In this document: positions 9,142 to 16,743 of the stretch, one piece after another
How positions within the stretch are numbered: position 1 is the first letter of the stretch
Layout of the letters: every line of letters starts with the position of its first letter
Assembly: GCA_024635755.1 (NCBI GenBank)
Contig: JAGXIF010000027.1
Coordinates: 1 to 46,447, forward strand
Origin: Halothiobacillus sp.
GTDB taxonomy: Bacteria > Pseudomonadota > Gammaproteobacteria > Halothiobacillales > Halothiobacillaceae
Reading direction: 5' to 3'
DNA: 46,447 nt
Made by a program: the position numbers and the translations under genes
The notes under the pieces: generated by a model
The model's input: only the letters and a program-made list of their open reading frames with translations
Database searches by the model: none
Told to the model about the DNA's origin: nothing

Positions 9142-10590
9142 GGGGGTCCCTCCCTGGTGCGGGAAGTAGCGCTCCCGGATGGTCTCCAGGCTCCCGTCGG
9201 CCTTAATGGCGTCCAGCGCTTCCCGCCATTGCCGCACGGTGGATTTTGGCGTGCCCCGAGAGAGGGCGATGTAGTAGTCGGTGGTCAGGACGGTTAGCAG
9301 CGGTTGCAGGTCCGCCATGCGGTAGCCGGCCTGTTCCACGATGTTCGGCGCGGTACTGTCGGTAAGGATGGTGAGCGTGGTATCGCCTTCCATCACGGCC
9401 CGCACGGCGTCGACCGGTTCGGGGCGGCTTTCCAGGTTGGTGAAGCCCGCGTCCTGCAGGTATTGCTCGGTGAACCAGTTGCTGGTGGTGGCGATGGTCT
9501 CCACGTCGCGTGCTGCGTCCAGGTCATCGAGGCTCAAGTCGCTGCCCGCCTTCGCGTAGAGGATGGCGTTGTTGCTGCCCACCGGGCCGACCCAGTGGAA
9601 CAGGTCTTCGCGTTCCGGGGTGCGCTCGGCACTGAAGAGAACCACGTCCGGGTGGACCGTCGCCATGCGGTAGGCGTTCTCCCAGGTGGTCAGCCGGATG
9701 GGGGCGTCGATGTCCAGCCGATCGGTGATCTCGCGGACCACGTCCGTGACGTAGCCGGTGGCTTCGCCGTTTTCCCGGTAGGTGAGTGGGGGATAGTCCT
9801 CGGTGACCAGCTGGAGGGTGCCGGGCGGCTGGCTGTTGGGCAGCCACTGCTGGTAGATCGCGGCGAAGCGGCCGTCCTGCTTCATGGCGTCCAGGGCGGC
9901 CTGCCAGCGGGCGACCCGCTCGCCATCGACGTCGGGTGAGAAGGCGAGGTAGGTCAGGTCGGTGGAGAGAGTGAAGAGCGGATCGATCGCGCCGCTGTCG
10001 GCCTGGACCGTTTCCAGCAGGCGGGGCAGGGCGGCATTGCTGCTGACGAGCAGCGCGGTCTCGCCGTCGAGCAGGCTTTGCAGTGCCGCCCGTTCGCTGT
10101 CGTGGCCGACCAGGTTGGTGAAGCCCTTTTCCTTGAGCATTTCCTCGCTGTAATAGCCCGTCACCGTGGCGATGCCGTCCGCCTCGCGGGCGTCTCCCAG
10201 GTTGTTCACCGTGACCGCCGCATCGGACAGGGCGTAGAGGTTGGTATCCAGCGCCCCGATGGGGCCCACCCATTGCAGGCCGTCCTTCCTCTGCTCGGTC
10301 ATCACGGTGCTGTAGAGCGCCGTGTTCGGGCCGCTGGTTGCCGCGTCGTAGCCGGCGTCCCAGCTTGTCAGTTCGTAGGTCGGTGACTCGTCCACGGCGT
10401 CGGCCATCTCGCGGACGATGGCGGTGGCCTGGCCGGTGATCTGGCCGTCCTCGCGGTAATTGAGCGGTGGGTAGTCCTCGGTGAGGATGGTCAGCCGGCC
10501 GTCAGGGGCCGGGCTGGTGTCCGCCTGGGCCGGACCGGCCAGCAGGAGGGCCGTGATCATCGGCAGCAGGGAGCGGAAAACGGGAAGCAT
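9124..10590 (-). CDS. Exported protein with two fused solute-binding domains (SBP_bac_3 type)
   Basis: A 488-residue protein starting at the ATG at 10590 (GAGGA upstream). A signal peptide (SLLPMITALLLAGPAQA, cleavage near residue 23) precedes two homologous halves of about 225 residues. Half one starts LTILTEDYPPLNYREDGQIT; half two repeats it as LQLVTEDYPPLTYRENGEAT. Both contain a WVGP(I/V)G motif and both end with W(Q/R)(A/E)ALDA(M/I)K and a tryptophan- or tyrosine-rich helix, as in polar-amino-acid-type binding proteins. No permease or ATPase genes are adjacent, so it may be an orphan sensor or scavenger rather than an ABC component. Its final eight or so residues are translated from a cbbQ fragment, so the original C-terminus was replaced. 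Confidence 0.82.
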   Translation of the reverse strand: MLPVFRSLLPMITALLLAGPAQADTSPAPDGRLTILTEDYPPLNYREDGQITGQATAIVREMADAVDESPTYELTSWDAGYDAATSGPNTALYSTVMTEQRKDGLQWVGPIGALDTNLYALSDAAVTVNNLGDAREADGIATVTGYYSEEMLKEKGFTNLVGHDSERAALQSLLDGETALLVSSNAALPRLLETVQADSGAIDPLFTLSTDLTYLAFSPDVDGERVARWQAALDAMKQDGRFAAIYQQWLPNSQPPGTLQLVTEDYPPLTYRENGEATGYVTDVVREITDRLDIDAPIRLTTWENAYRMATVHPDVVLFSAERTPEREDLFHWVGPVGSNNAILYAKAGSDLSLDDLDAARDVETIATTSNWFTEQYLQDAGFTNLESRPEPVDAVRAVMEGDTTLTILTDSTAPNIVEQAGYRMADLQPLLTVLTTDYYIALSRGTPKSTVRQWREALDAIKADGSLETIRERYFPHQGGTPAPSAP

Positions 10591-10919
10591 GGGGTCGGTC
10601 CTCGTCCATGGGACGTGCGAAACATCTCCCACAAGCATTAGTTGGCAGGGAGCGGCTTTGCAAGCCGGTTGCTGGATTGTTGGCCCCGGTCTGGGTGAAC
10701 ATCGCCAGCACAATGGATGGATTCATCCGGGTGATTGGGTGCGGACCTGGTTAAGATGTTGAACGTCGTTTCGAACACGCTTGCGAGGCCGTTAATTCCG
10801 GATTAGAAGCGCCGTTTTGATGTCGGAAACGGTGCACAAAGATAGTGAATAAATGGGGATAGACCCCATTTGTTCCATGACCCTGCGAATGGCCAAGGTC
10901 TACTTTGGCATTGCAACTG
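10591..10919. other. Gene-free stretch with one short palindrome
   Basis: No coding sequence is supported. The stretch upstream of the solute-binding gene should carry its promoter, but I see no convincing -35/-10 pair. The only clear structure is the palindrome at 10851-10871. Confidence 0.5.
10851..10871. repeat. Short perfect palindrome
   Basis: AAATGGGG and CCCCATTT are separated by ATAGA. Sequences of the kind AAATGGGG-N-CCCC occur as repeated palindromes in many proteobacterial genomes, sometimes linked to RAYT transposases. It lies 49 bases beyond the stop of the minus-strand surface protein and could be a weak transcription stop, but it has no clean U-run. Confidence 0.5.
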
Positions 10920-12920
10920 CTATCTTTGATTCAGATCGGGATGCCGGCGGAAGGCAACAGCAATCACCATTATTATCAAGGAAATCAGCGCAACCCCGCC
11001 CAGTGAAAAGATCGGGATGATGAGCGGCTGTGCCCGCAGCGAATTGGTAAATGTGCAGGCCACGTTCTCGCGGGCTTCAAGGTCGATGGCATCGATCGGC
11101 GAGCCGTCGTCGCAGACGGCGCTGTCGAGTTGCCAGTCAGCCGGCACCGTTTCGCTTACGGCGTAGCTGCCAGGCGCAAGCGTTTCCACAATGAACTCGC
11201 CGTGCGTCAAGCTGAAGGTGCCGAGATCACCGCTGAAGTCGAAGGACTGGCCAGTATCGGATGGGTTGGCCTGCTTGAGTATGGTGATCGTGCCTTCGCT
11301 GGCGACGAGCGCCGTGTTGACAAACACGCAGGTCACGGTTTCGTCGGGGTCGAGCACGAAGCTCGCGGTTGCCGTTCCGATATCGCCGGTACTGTCGGCA
11401 TCGTTGCAGACGATGTCGGTCAGATCCCATCCTGCCGGGACGGATTCAGTCGCGCTGTAAGTGCCCGGCACCAGATTATCGACGAGGATCTGCTCGCCAT
11501 CGGCCAGGTTGCCGGTGGCATCGCCGGTAAAGCCGAAGCTTTGTAGGCTACCGGACGGGTTAGTCCGCTTTTCGACGATGATGGTGCCGGGCAGTTGGCT
11601 GTTGGTGAAGGTGCAAGTTACATTCTCGCCGGCTTGGAGGTCGATGGCACCGATCGGTGAGCCATCGCTGCAGACGGCGCTGTCGAGTTGCCAGTCAGCC
11701 GGCACCGTTTCGCTTACGGCGTAGGTGCCAGGCGGACGCGTTTCCACAACGAACCCACCGTGCGTCAGGCTGAAGTTGCCGAGATCACCGCTGAAATCGA
11801 AGGACTGGCCAGTATCGGATGGGCTGGCCTGCTTGAGTATGGTGATCGTGCCTTCGGGGGGAGGGATCTCGGCGTTGATGAACACGCAGGTCACGGTTTC
11901 GCCGGGGTCGAGCACGAAGCTCGCGGTTGCCGTTCCGATATCGCCGGTACTGTCGGCATCGTTACAGACGATGTCGGTCAGATCCCATCCTGCAGTGACG
12001 GATTCAGTCGCGCTGTAAGTGCCCGGCACCAGATTATCGACGAGGATCTGCTCGCCATCGGCCAGGTTGCCGGTGGCATCGCCGGTAAAGCCGAAGCTTT
12101 GCAGGCTGCCGGACGGGTTGGTCCGCTTTTCGACGATGATGGTGCCGGGGCATTCATCCGGAACGGCAATTGCGTTGTTGGCCGTGGTGACTGTCGAGCC
12201 GAAGGCTAGGGCCCGCCCTTCAAGCGTCGCGGAATCACCCAGCGTAATGCTGAGACCAGCGGCTGTGCCACGAAACACGGTTCCGACAAAAGCGGCGTTT
12301 GCGCCGATGGTCGTGCCACCTTCAGGCGTCCAGAAGACATTGTTCGAGCAGGCACCATCGCTAGTTACGACACTGGAACCGGCGGCCGGATCAAGCGCGC
12401 CTCCCGGCCTGAATATGTAGACACCATCGCCGCTCAGCGTGAGCGTCGCGTTCGTGCTTATGCTCATTGCCCCTGTGCTCGAGTAACAGCCGGGTGGGAA
12501 CACGCCGGGCGGTCCCCCGTCGATACTGATTGTATCCAGCGCGACGGCGGCACCGATCGGCGTACACGATTGCGCGTCCAGTTCGGCCCGGGCGGTGGTC
12601 TGGTCTATGCCGACTTGCGTCGGGCATGGTATCTGTTCGGCCCCGGTAATGGACGGCACAATGGCAGGCCCGGTCGTGTAACAGACATCCCCATCGACCG
12701 TCGTTCCGGCCGTGGTATTGGTGAAGGTTTCCGAAACAATCGCGTATGTGCTGGCCGATCCAAGGTCAGGCGCAGTCTGGCTCAACGCCGGGACAGCGAC
12801 CAATAACAATGCCACGCCCATGATTGCCTGAAAAACGCGGGAAATCAGGCGGGGTAACGCGCCCAAGATTGGCCCAATCAGCGCGACACACCTCGTCGGA
12901 GGAGCCTGGAAATTTGCCAT
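10920..12920 (-). CDS. Exported DUF3494 (ice-binding-like) protein with four prealbumin-like repeats
   Basis: About 666 residues from the ATG at 12920 (GAGAAG about 10 bases upstream); an in-frame ATG at 12947 has no visible ribosome-binding site. A long N-region with a hydrophobic signal (IMGVALLLVAVPALS) leads to a DUF3494 domain (APDLGSASTYAIVSETFTN, then GGPPGVFPPGCYSSTGAM, SGDGVYIFRPGGAL, FWTPEGGTTIGANAAFVGT). This is the beta-helix fold of ice-binding proteins, also widespread in non-ice surface proteins. Four Cna-B/prealbumin-like repeats follow in the order A-B-A-B, each with PGTYxxxE(S/T)V-type text. The C-terminus is one membrane helix ending in RRH (IPIFSLGGVALISLIIMVI), which looks like a variant sorting tail. 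Probably a cell-surface or secreted structural protein or adhesin. Confidence 0.85.
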   Translation of the reverse strand: MANFQAPPTRCVALIGPILGALPRLISRVFQAIMGVALLLVAVPALSQTAPDLGSASTYAIVSETFTNTTAGTTVDGDVCYTTGPAIVPSITGAEQIPCPTQVGIDQTTARAELDAQSCTPIGAAVALDTISIDGGPPGVFPPGCYSSTGAMSISTNATLTLSGDGVYIFRPGGALDPAAGSSVVTSDGACSNNVFWTPEGGTTIGANAAFVGTVFRGTAAGLSITLGDSATLEGRALAFGSTVTTANNAIAVPDECPGTIIVEKRTNPSGSLQSFGFTGDATGNLADGEQILVDNLVPGTYSATESVTAGWDLTDIVCNDADSTGDIGTATASFVLDPGETVTCVFINAEIPPPEGTITILKQASPSDTGQSFDFSGDLGNFSLTHGGFVVETRPPGTYAVSETVPADWQLDSAVCSDGSPIGAIDLQAGENVTCTFTNSQLPGTIIVEKRTNPSGSLQSFGFTGDATGNLADGEQILVDNLVPGTYSATESVPAGWDLTDIVCNDADSTGDIGTATASFVLDPDETVTCVFVNTALVASEGTITILKQANPSDTGQSFDFSGDLGTFSLTHGEFIVETLAPGSYAVSETVPADWQLDSAVCDDGSPIDAIDLEARENVACTFTNSLRAQPLIIPIFSLGGVALISLIIMVIAVAFRRHPDLNQR
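11031..12146 (-). repeat. 558-bp tandem duplication inside the surface-protein gene
   Basis: Unit one starts at 12146 and unit two at 11588 (minus strand); each encodes an A repeat (GTIIVEKRTNPSGSLQSF...) and a B repeat (GTITILKQA(S/N)PSDTGQSF...). Both A-to-A and B-to-B starts are exactly 558 bases apart (186 codons) and the DNA is nearly identical, so this is a recent in-frame duplication. Confidence 0.9.
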
Positions 12921-13271
12921 TATGGAGTGCTTCTCTTGGTTATTCATACAAGGACGTATAGACCAGATAACGAAGTCGGTTCCAAGCCCATCGTATCTCT
13001 GCGCGCTGCAGCGTAAAGGCTTGCATTCGAGCGCTTTTGTTCCGCATCAGGCCTGTGTTGCACTTGCAGGTTGAGTCTGCCGACCGCAACAATCATCCCG
13101 AGCAGGCGCGGTACGAGTAGGATGAGATTATCGGCAATGAGCGAAATGAGAATGTCGGGATCAAGGGCAAGTTCATGCTTTGTGTTCCTTGTGTGAAAAG
13201 AACCCTGTCAAGCATCAAAAAAGGGGGCGCTGGCACGCCCCCCCCCCGAATTGGCCGCAACCGCCGTTTTC
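12921..13271. other. Intergenic stretch between the two DUF3494 genes
   Basis: It holds the terminator of the upstream surface gene (13217-13247) and a possible 27-residue minus-strand reading frame (13093-13176) that begins MNLPLIPTFSFRSL after AAGGA. The LIPTFS text resembles the start of an IPTL-type sorting tail, but what follows has no clear membrane helix, so it is either a remnant or coincidence. Nothing else is recognised. Confidence 0.4.
13217..13247 (-). terminator. Rho-independent terminator after the IPTL-CTERM gene
   Basis: Read on the minus strand, GGGGGCG pairs with CGCCCCC around TGCCAG and is followed by six T. It contains a run of ten C on the plus strand and starts 24 bases after the stop codon. 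Confidence 0.85.
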
Positions 13272-14576
13272 TTACCCTGCTCGTCTGCGCATCGCTGTGA
13301 AGCCCGCGATGGTCAGTAAGAAGACAAGTGTGATCATCGCCCACTGGGAGAGAGTGGGGATGGTGGCTAGAATGACGTTCAGGGTCGCGCTGGCCGGATC
13401 CGGATTGGAACCCAGGTCCGTATCGAGGGCACCGGCGGCCAGTGTGTTGACGTAAGTGCCTGGTGCCGCCGCGGTCACGTCCACGATCAAGGCACAGGTG
13501 CCGGGCGCGCCGCCCGGAATCGTGGTGCCAGTCGGCAAGGACACGGTGGAGCTGCCCGCAGCCGCTGTCGGCGTGCCGGTCCCACAACTGGTGCTGGCAT
13601 TCGGGGCCGGTGCGATCACCACCCCGCCGGGCAGGGTGTCAGTGAGCTGCGAAGTCAGGGTGGCTTCACCCTCGTTGTTATTGATCAATGTCACCGTGAG
13701 CGTCGAGGTGCCGCCCGCAGGGATGGTGGTCGGGCCAAAGGTCTTGCGGAGCGCGACTTCGCCCGCCGCAACTACCGGATTAACGAAGGGTTCGCAAGTC
13801 GGGACCGAAATCGAGGTGTTGGCAGTCGTAACCGTCGAGCCGTATGCCAACGCCCTGCCTACCAGGGATGATGAATCTCCGAATGTGATGCTGAGACCGG
13901 CAGCATCGCCACGAAAGATATTTCCAACGATATTGGCGTTCGCACCAATTGTCGTTGCATCAGTGGGTGTCCAGAACACGTCGTTCTCGCAGGCGCCGCC
14001 TGCTGCGACCACATTGGAATCCGCTGCCTGAGTAAAGGCTCCACCTGCCCTGAAGTTGTAAACGCCATCGCCACTGAGGGTCACGGTTGTGCCCGTGGGT
14101 ATATTCATTGCCCCGGTGCTGGAGTAACAACCTGGCGGGAAGACCCCAGGCGGACCACCACCAATATTTTGGGCACTCAAATCGACCGCGCCACCGAGGG
14201 ATGTACAGGATTGTGCGTCCAATTCAGCTAGGGCGGCGTTTTGATCCGTTTCTTTGACATCAGCGCAAGGGGTTTCAGTAGCGCCGGAGATCGTAGTGGA
14301 CGCTAGTGCGGCGGGTTTCGTCGTATAACAGACATCGCCTGTGATTGTTGTACCGGCCGTCTCGTCGGACCAAGTTGACGATACGATACCGAACGTGCTG
14401 GTTGAACCAAGGTCCGGCGCGACCTGGGCCAGCGCCGGAGCGGGAGCCAGCACGAACGCGGAAAATCCCAAGCCCGCCAATAGGCCGTGACATGCCCGCT
14501 TGAAACTGGAATTCGCCTTGGCAATGCATATCGCAATCGGCCCTGATTGAGCGATAAATGTAGCGCGGGTGCTCAT
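13272..14576 (-). CDS. Exported DUF3494 protein with IPTL-CTERM sorting signal
   Basis: A 434-residue protein. The ATG at 14576 is preceded by AAGGAAGG at 6 bases; a TTG two codons upstream is in frame but unnecessary. A signal peptide (LLAGLGFSAFVLAPAPALA) leads to a DUF3494 domain (APDLGSTSTFGIVSSTWSD, then GGPPGVFPPGCYSSTGAM, FWTPTDATTIGANANIVGN). Then comes one DUF11-like domain (EVALRKTFGPTTIPAGGTST ... SCGTGTPTAAAGSSTVSL). The end, IPTLSQWAMITLVFLLTI followed by an MRRR cluster, is a textbook IPTL-CTERM tail, the signal processed by an exosortase/archaeosortase-type transpeptidase. The protein is therefore expected at the cell surface or in the exopolymer matrix. It is paralogous over the DUF3494 part to the next gene downstream. 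No exosortase gene is in this window. Confidence 0.9.
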   Translation of the reverse strand: MSTRATFIAQSGPIAICIAKANSSFKRACHGLLAGLGFSAFVLAPAPALAQVAPDLGSTSTFGIVSSTWSDETAGTTITGDVCYTTKPAALASTTISGATETPCADVKETDQNAALAELDAQSCTSLGGAVDLSAQNIGGGPPGVFPPGCYSSTGAMNIPTGTTVTLSGDGVYNFRAGGAFTQAADSNVVAAGGACENDVFWTPTDATTIGANANIVGNIFRGDAAGLSITFGDSSSLVGRALAYGSTVTTANTSISVPTCEPFVNPVVAAGEVALRKTFGPTTIPAGGTSTLTVTLINNNEGEATLTSQLTDTLPGGVVIAPAPNASTSCGTGTPTAAAGSSTVSLPTGTTIPGGAPGTCALIVDVTAAAPGTYVNTLAAGALDTDLGSNPDPASATLNVILATIPTLSQWAMITLVFLLTIAGFTAMRRRAG

Positions 14577-14660
14577 ATCCAACCTTCCTTTCGAATTGAT
14601 GGCTTCATCCTCAAATCCCCTTGAAAACGACGAATGAATAGGCTACTTCAACCGTCCCAT

Positions 14661-14698
14661 TCTCAGTGTATGTGAATTGTCTCAGTGTATGTGAATTG
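14661..14698. repeat. Two perfect tandem copies of a 19-base sequence
   Basis: TCTCAGTGTATGTGAATTG occurs at 14661-14679 and again at 14680-14698 with no spacer. The second copy runs directly into an IS3-type end (TGAATTGCCCCCGG). It may be a slipped or duplicated target at the edge of an inserted element. Confidence 0.9.
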
Positions 14699-14864
14699 CC
14701 CCCGGTTTTCAGGCTATTTGAATCGCCCCGGTTTTCTAGACATTCTCGAGCCGATCGAAATAGCACTTCTCGAACACTACTGGAGACAGTCCGCCGATGT
14801 CCATGGCGGCGTTGGGCGTTGACATGTGGAAGCGATCGATGTAACCGAACACGGACGCGGTTGG
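14692..14864 (-). mobile_element. IS3-family remnant: transposase OrfB C-terminus and element end
   Basis: On the minus strand, codons before the TAG at 14736-14738 read ASVFGYIDRFHMS, then GGLSPVVFEKCYFDRLENV. This matches the C-terminus of IS3-family OrfB (integrase-type transposases ending ...VFxYIxxFY...LSPxxFE...). The arginine/histidine-rich segment usually seen between these parts is altered. Beyond the stop are two similar end-like sequences, TGAATCGCCCCGGTTTTC (from 14719) and TGAATTGCCCCCGGTTTTC (from 14692). The rest of the transposase is missing, so the element is dead. Confidence 0.75.
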
Positions 14865-15304
14865 AATTGATCTTGGCTATGACGTTGATTTGGGGTGGTA
14901 AATGCTTTCTTGAATCCGTTTTTTTCGGGCTTGAAGGCGCAGTTTTGACGTCGGATCGGCACTCTAGGCTGGGCGGCTCGTGCCAGGCTGCTGAACTTTG
15001 CGCCGACGACCGGCAAATCACCGGGCTTTGTCTATATTGCCAATATGGTCGGATGATGTCCGGCGCCAGTGGTTGGGCATGTGCCCATGATGATGTGCAC
15101 CGCGAGGGACGTTGTTCGTTGAGCCCGGCCTGATGGCGGGAGAGGGCATGCCTGCATGCTGCTGGTAGCAGGGGGCGGGGGCCTGGGCGGGAAGGATAGG
15201 TATCCTGTGCGTGCGCCACGCTTGCTTTGAGGCCGATAACCTCTGATGCCGCAAGGCCCGCCTGGCCATCTATCTTGCACGCCCCCCCGTTTTCCGAGGT
15301 GCCT
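14865..15304. other. Gene-free stretch upstream of the DUF2141 pair
   Basis: No convincing coding sequence. A TTTTTTTCGGGC tract near 14920 and TATATTGCCAATAT near 15032 are AT-rich islands, and the latter may contribute to a promoter for the plus-strand DUF2141 gene, but no clear hexamer pair is seen. It may include degenerate insertion-element DNA continuing from the IS3 remnant. Confidence 0.35.
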
Positions 15305-15823
15305 ATGAGCAAGTCAATTGATCGGGCGCCAGCCTTGGCCTCCACGCCCAGGCAGCCGGCGGTGCGGGCCTCCATGGGATCTCGGGCTTTAGCGATGTTT
15401 GCAGTGCTGATGCTCGTACCTCCTTCTGCCATCGCGCTTGCCGAACCGGCATGCTCTGATATTCACGTGAATGTCTTGGATATCCGCAACAGCACCGGCA
15501 AGGTGGCCTGCGCGCTCTTCGAGTCGCCGGACGGATACCCGATCAAGTTCGTGAAATCCGCGACCAATATCGCGATGCTGGAAATTCGGGATACGCAGGC
15601 GCGTAGCCACTTTCTGGACATCCCACCGGGGACGTATGCGCTGGCCGTGATTCACGATGAAAACCTGGACGGCAAGCTGGCCACCAACTGGCTGGGTGCG
15701 CCCACGGAAGGTTATGGCTTTTCCAACGGCGCCAGCGCCTCGATGGGTGCGCCGGGGTTCGATGCAGCGAGCTTTGAATACGACGGGCAAGACCTGGACC
15801 TGACGATCCGCCTGAACTACTGA
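15305..15823 (+). CDS. Exported DUF2141 family protein, copy 1
   Basis: A 172-residue protein from the ATG at 15305 (GAGGTGCCT just upstream). A long N-region with a signal peptide (MFAVLMLVPPSAIALA, cleaved near residue 53) precedes a single beta-sandwich. Typical DUF2141 features are seen: IHVNVLDIRNSTGKVACALF, GTYALAVIHDENLDGKLATNW and APTEGYGFSN near the C-terminus. The DENxDGKxxTN(W/F)xGxPxEG(Y/F)GFSN motif is the family signature, with acidic residues suggestive of metal binding. The family is periplasmic or extracellular, with no established function. A second, about 80% identical copy lies 316 bases downstream; insertion-sequence debris separates them. Confidence 0.85.
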   Translation: MSKSIDRAPALASTPRQPAVRASMGSRALAMFAVLMLVPPSAIALAEPACSDIHVNVLDIRNSTGKVACALFESPDGYPIKFVKSATNIAMLEIRDTQARSHFLDIPPGTYALAVIHDENLDGKLATNWLGAPTEGYGFSNGASASMGAPGFDAASFEYDGQDLDLTIRLNY

Positions 15824-15860
15824 TCGGCCAGCCTCGTCTGTGATTGCCTGCCGGAAGAGC

Positions 15861-15873
15861 AAAACGCCCAGCC
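15861..15873. terminator. Half of a terminator hairpin split by an IS end
   Basis: AAAACGCCCAGCC matches the left arm of the hairpin at 8980-9022, including the following CCG(A/G)TTG, but the right arm is missing and an IS3-type end starts at 15879. It probably was the terminator of DUF2141 copy 1. Confidence 0.45.
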
Positions 15874-15878
15874 GGTTG

Positions 15879-15971
15879 TGAAGTGACCCCTGAAAGTTGG
15901 ACACTAATCCAACTGACAGGGGTTTCTTTATGACGAAGTACTCGGAATCATTTCGACTGGCCGTCGTTCAA
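15879..15971 (+). mobile_element. IS3-family left end with the first 14 codons of orfA
   Basis: TGAAGTGACCCCTGAAAGTTGGAC is an IS3-family terminal sequence; it is followed by ACAGGGGTTTCTTT and an ATG at 15930 encoding MTKYSESFRLAVVQ, the standard OrfA N-terminus. After that the frame stays open but no longer resembles a transposase (PYQQTPDGIPTTTKRAAS). The rest of the element is gone. Confidence 0.75.
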
Positions 15972-16139
15972 CCCTATCAGCAGACGCCTGACGGCATCCC
16001 GACTACCACAAAGCGGGCGGCGTCCCGGTTGTTTCTAACGCTTGTGCTCGACAACGGGGAAACCACCGGGGGAGTGGCCTATAGTTTCTCCAGGGTGGGA
16101 TGGCATCCGGCGAAGCAGGTCGAGGCCACGAGGTGGTTT

Positions 16140-16664
16140 ATGAGCAAGTTAATTGGACGCACATTGGCGCGGGGACCGGGCATGGCCGGGCATCCGGTGA
16201 AGCGGGCCTCCATGGGATCTGGAGCCGTCGCCATGTGTGCTGTGCTGATGCTGGCGTATGTTCCCGCCATTGCGGTTGCCGAACCGGCATGCACTGGCAT
16301 TCACGTGAATGTCCTCGATATCCGCAACAGCACCGGCAAGGTGGCGTGCGCGCTGTTTGAGTCACCGGAAGGCTTTCCGAAAGAGTTTCTGCAGTTCGCG
16401 ACCAATATCGCGATGTTGGAAATCCGTGAGACGCAGGCGCGTTGTCATTTTCTGGATATCCCGGCGGGTACGTATGCGCTGGCCGTCATTCACGATGAAA
16501 ATCTGGACGGCAAGCTTGCCACCAACTGGCTGGGTGCGCCCACGGAAGGTTATGGCTTTTCCAACAAGGCCAACGCCTCTTTGGCTGGGGCACCTTCGTT
16601 CGAGGACGCCAGCTTTACCTATGAGGGGCAAGACTTGGAGATGACGCTCACTTTGAATTACTGA
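16140..16664 (+). CDS. Exported DUF2141 family protein, copy 2
   Basis: A 174-residue paralogue of the protein at 15305, starting at the ATG at 16140 with the shared MSK(L/S)I N-terminus. It has a signal peptide (AMCAVLMLAYVPAIAVA) and the family signature (HDENLDGKLATNW, then EGYGFSN). The two copies are most alike in the mature domain and diverge most in the N-region and the C-terminal 25 residues. The frame is also open upstream to the IS3 orfA ATG at 15930 with no stop between, so a 244-residue fusion is possible. I prefer 16140 because it matches copy 1, although no strong ribosome-binding site precedes it (GAGGTGGTTT). Confidence 0.82.
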   Translation: MSKLIGRTLARGPGMAGHPVKRASMGSGAVAMCAVLMLAYVPAIAVAEPACTGIHVNVLDIRNSTGKVACALFESPEGFPKEFLQFATNIAMLEIRETQARCHFLDIPAGTYALAVIHDENLDGKLATNWLGAPTEGYGFSNKANASLAGAPSFEDASFTYEGQDLEMTLTLNY

Positions 16665-16743
16665 GCAACATTTGAGTGCTCAGCCGCCGCGGATATTGTC
16701 GCCCGGGTCCGGGATCTTGCCCGCGGCCCCGGTCGCCAGACCG

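Noticed and set aside
13238..13247. Run of ten C as a phase-variable tract
   Set aside because: It lies after the stop codon inside a terminator stem and cannot switch a reading frame; length effects on termination are possible but not supported.
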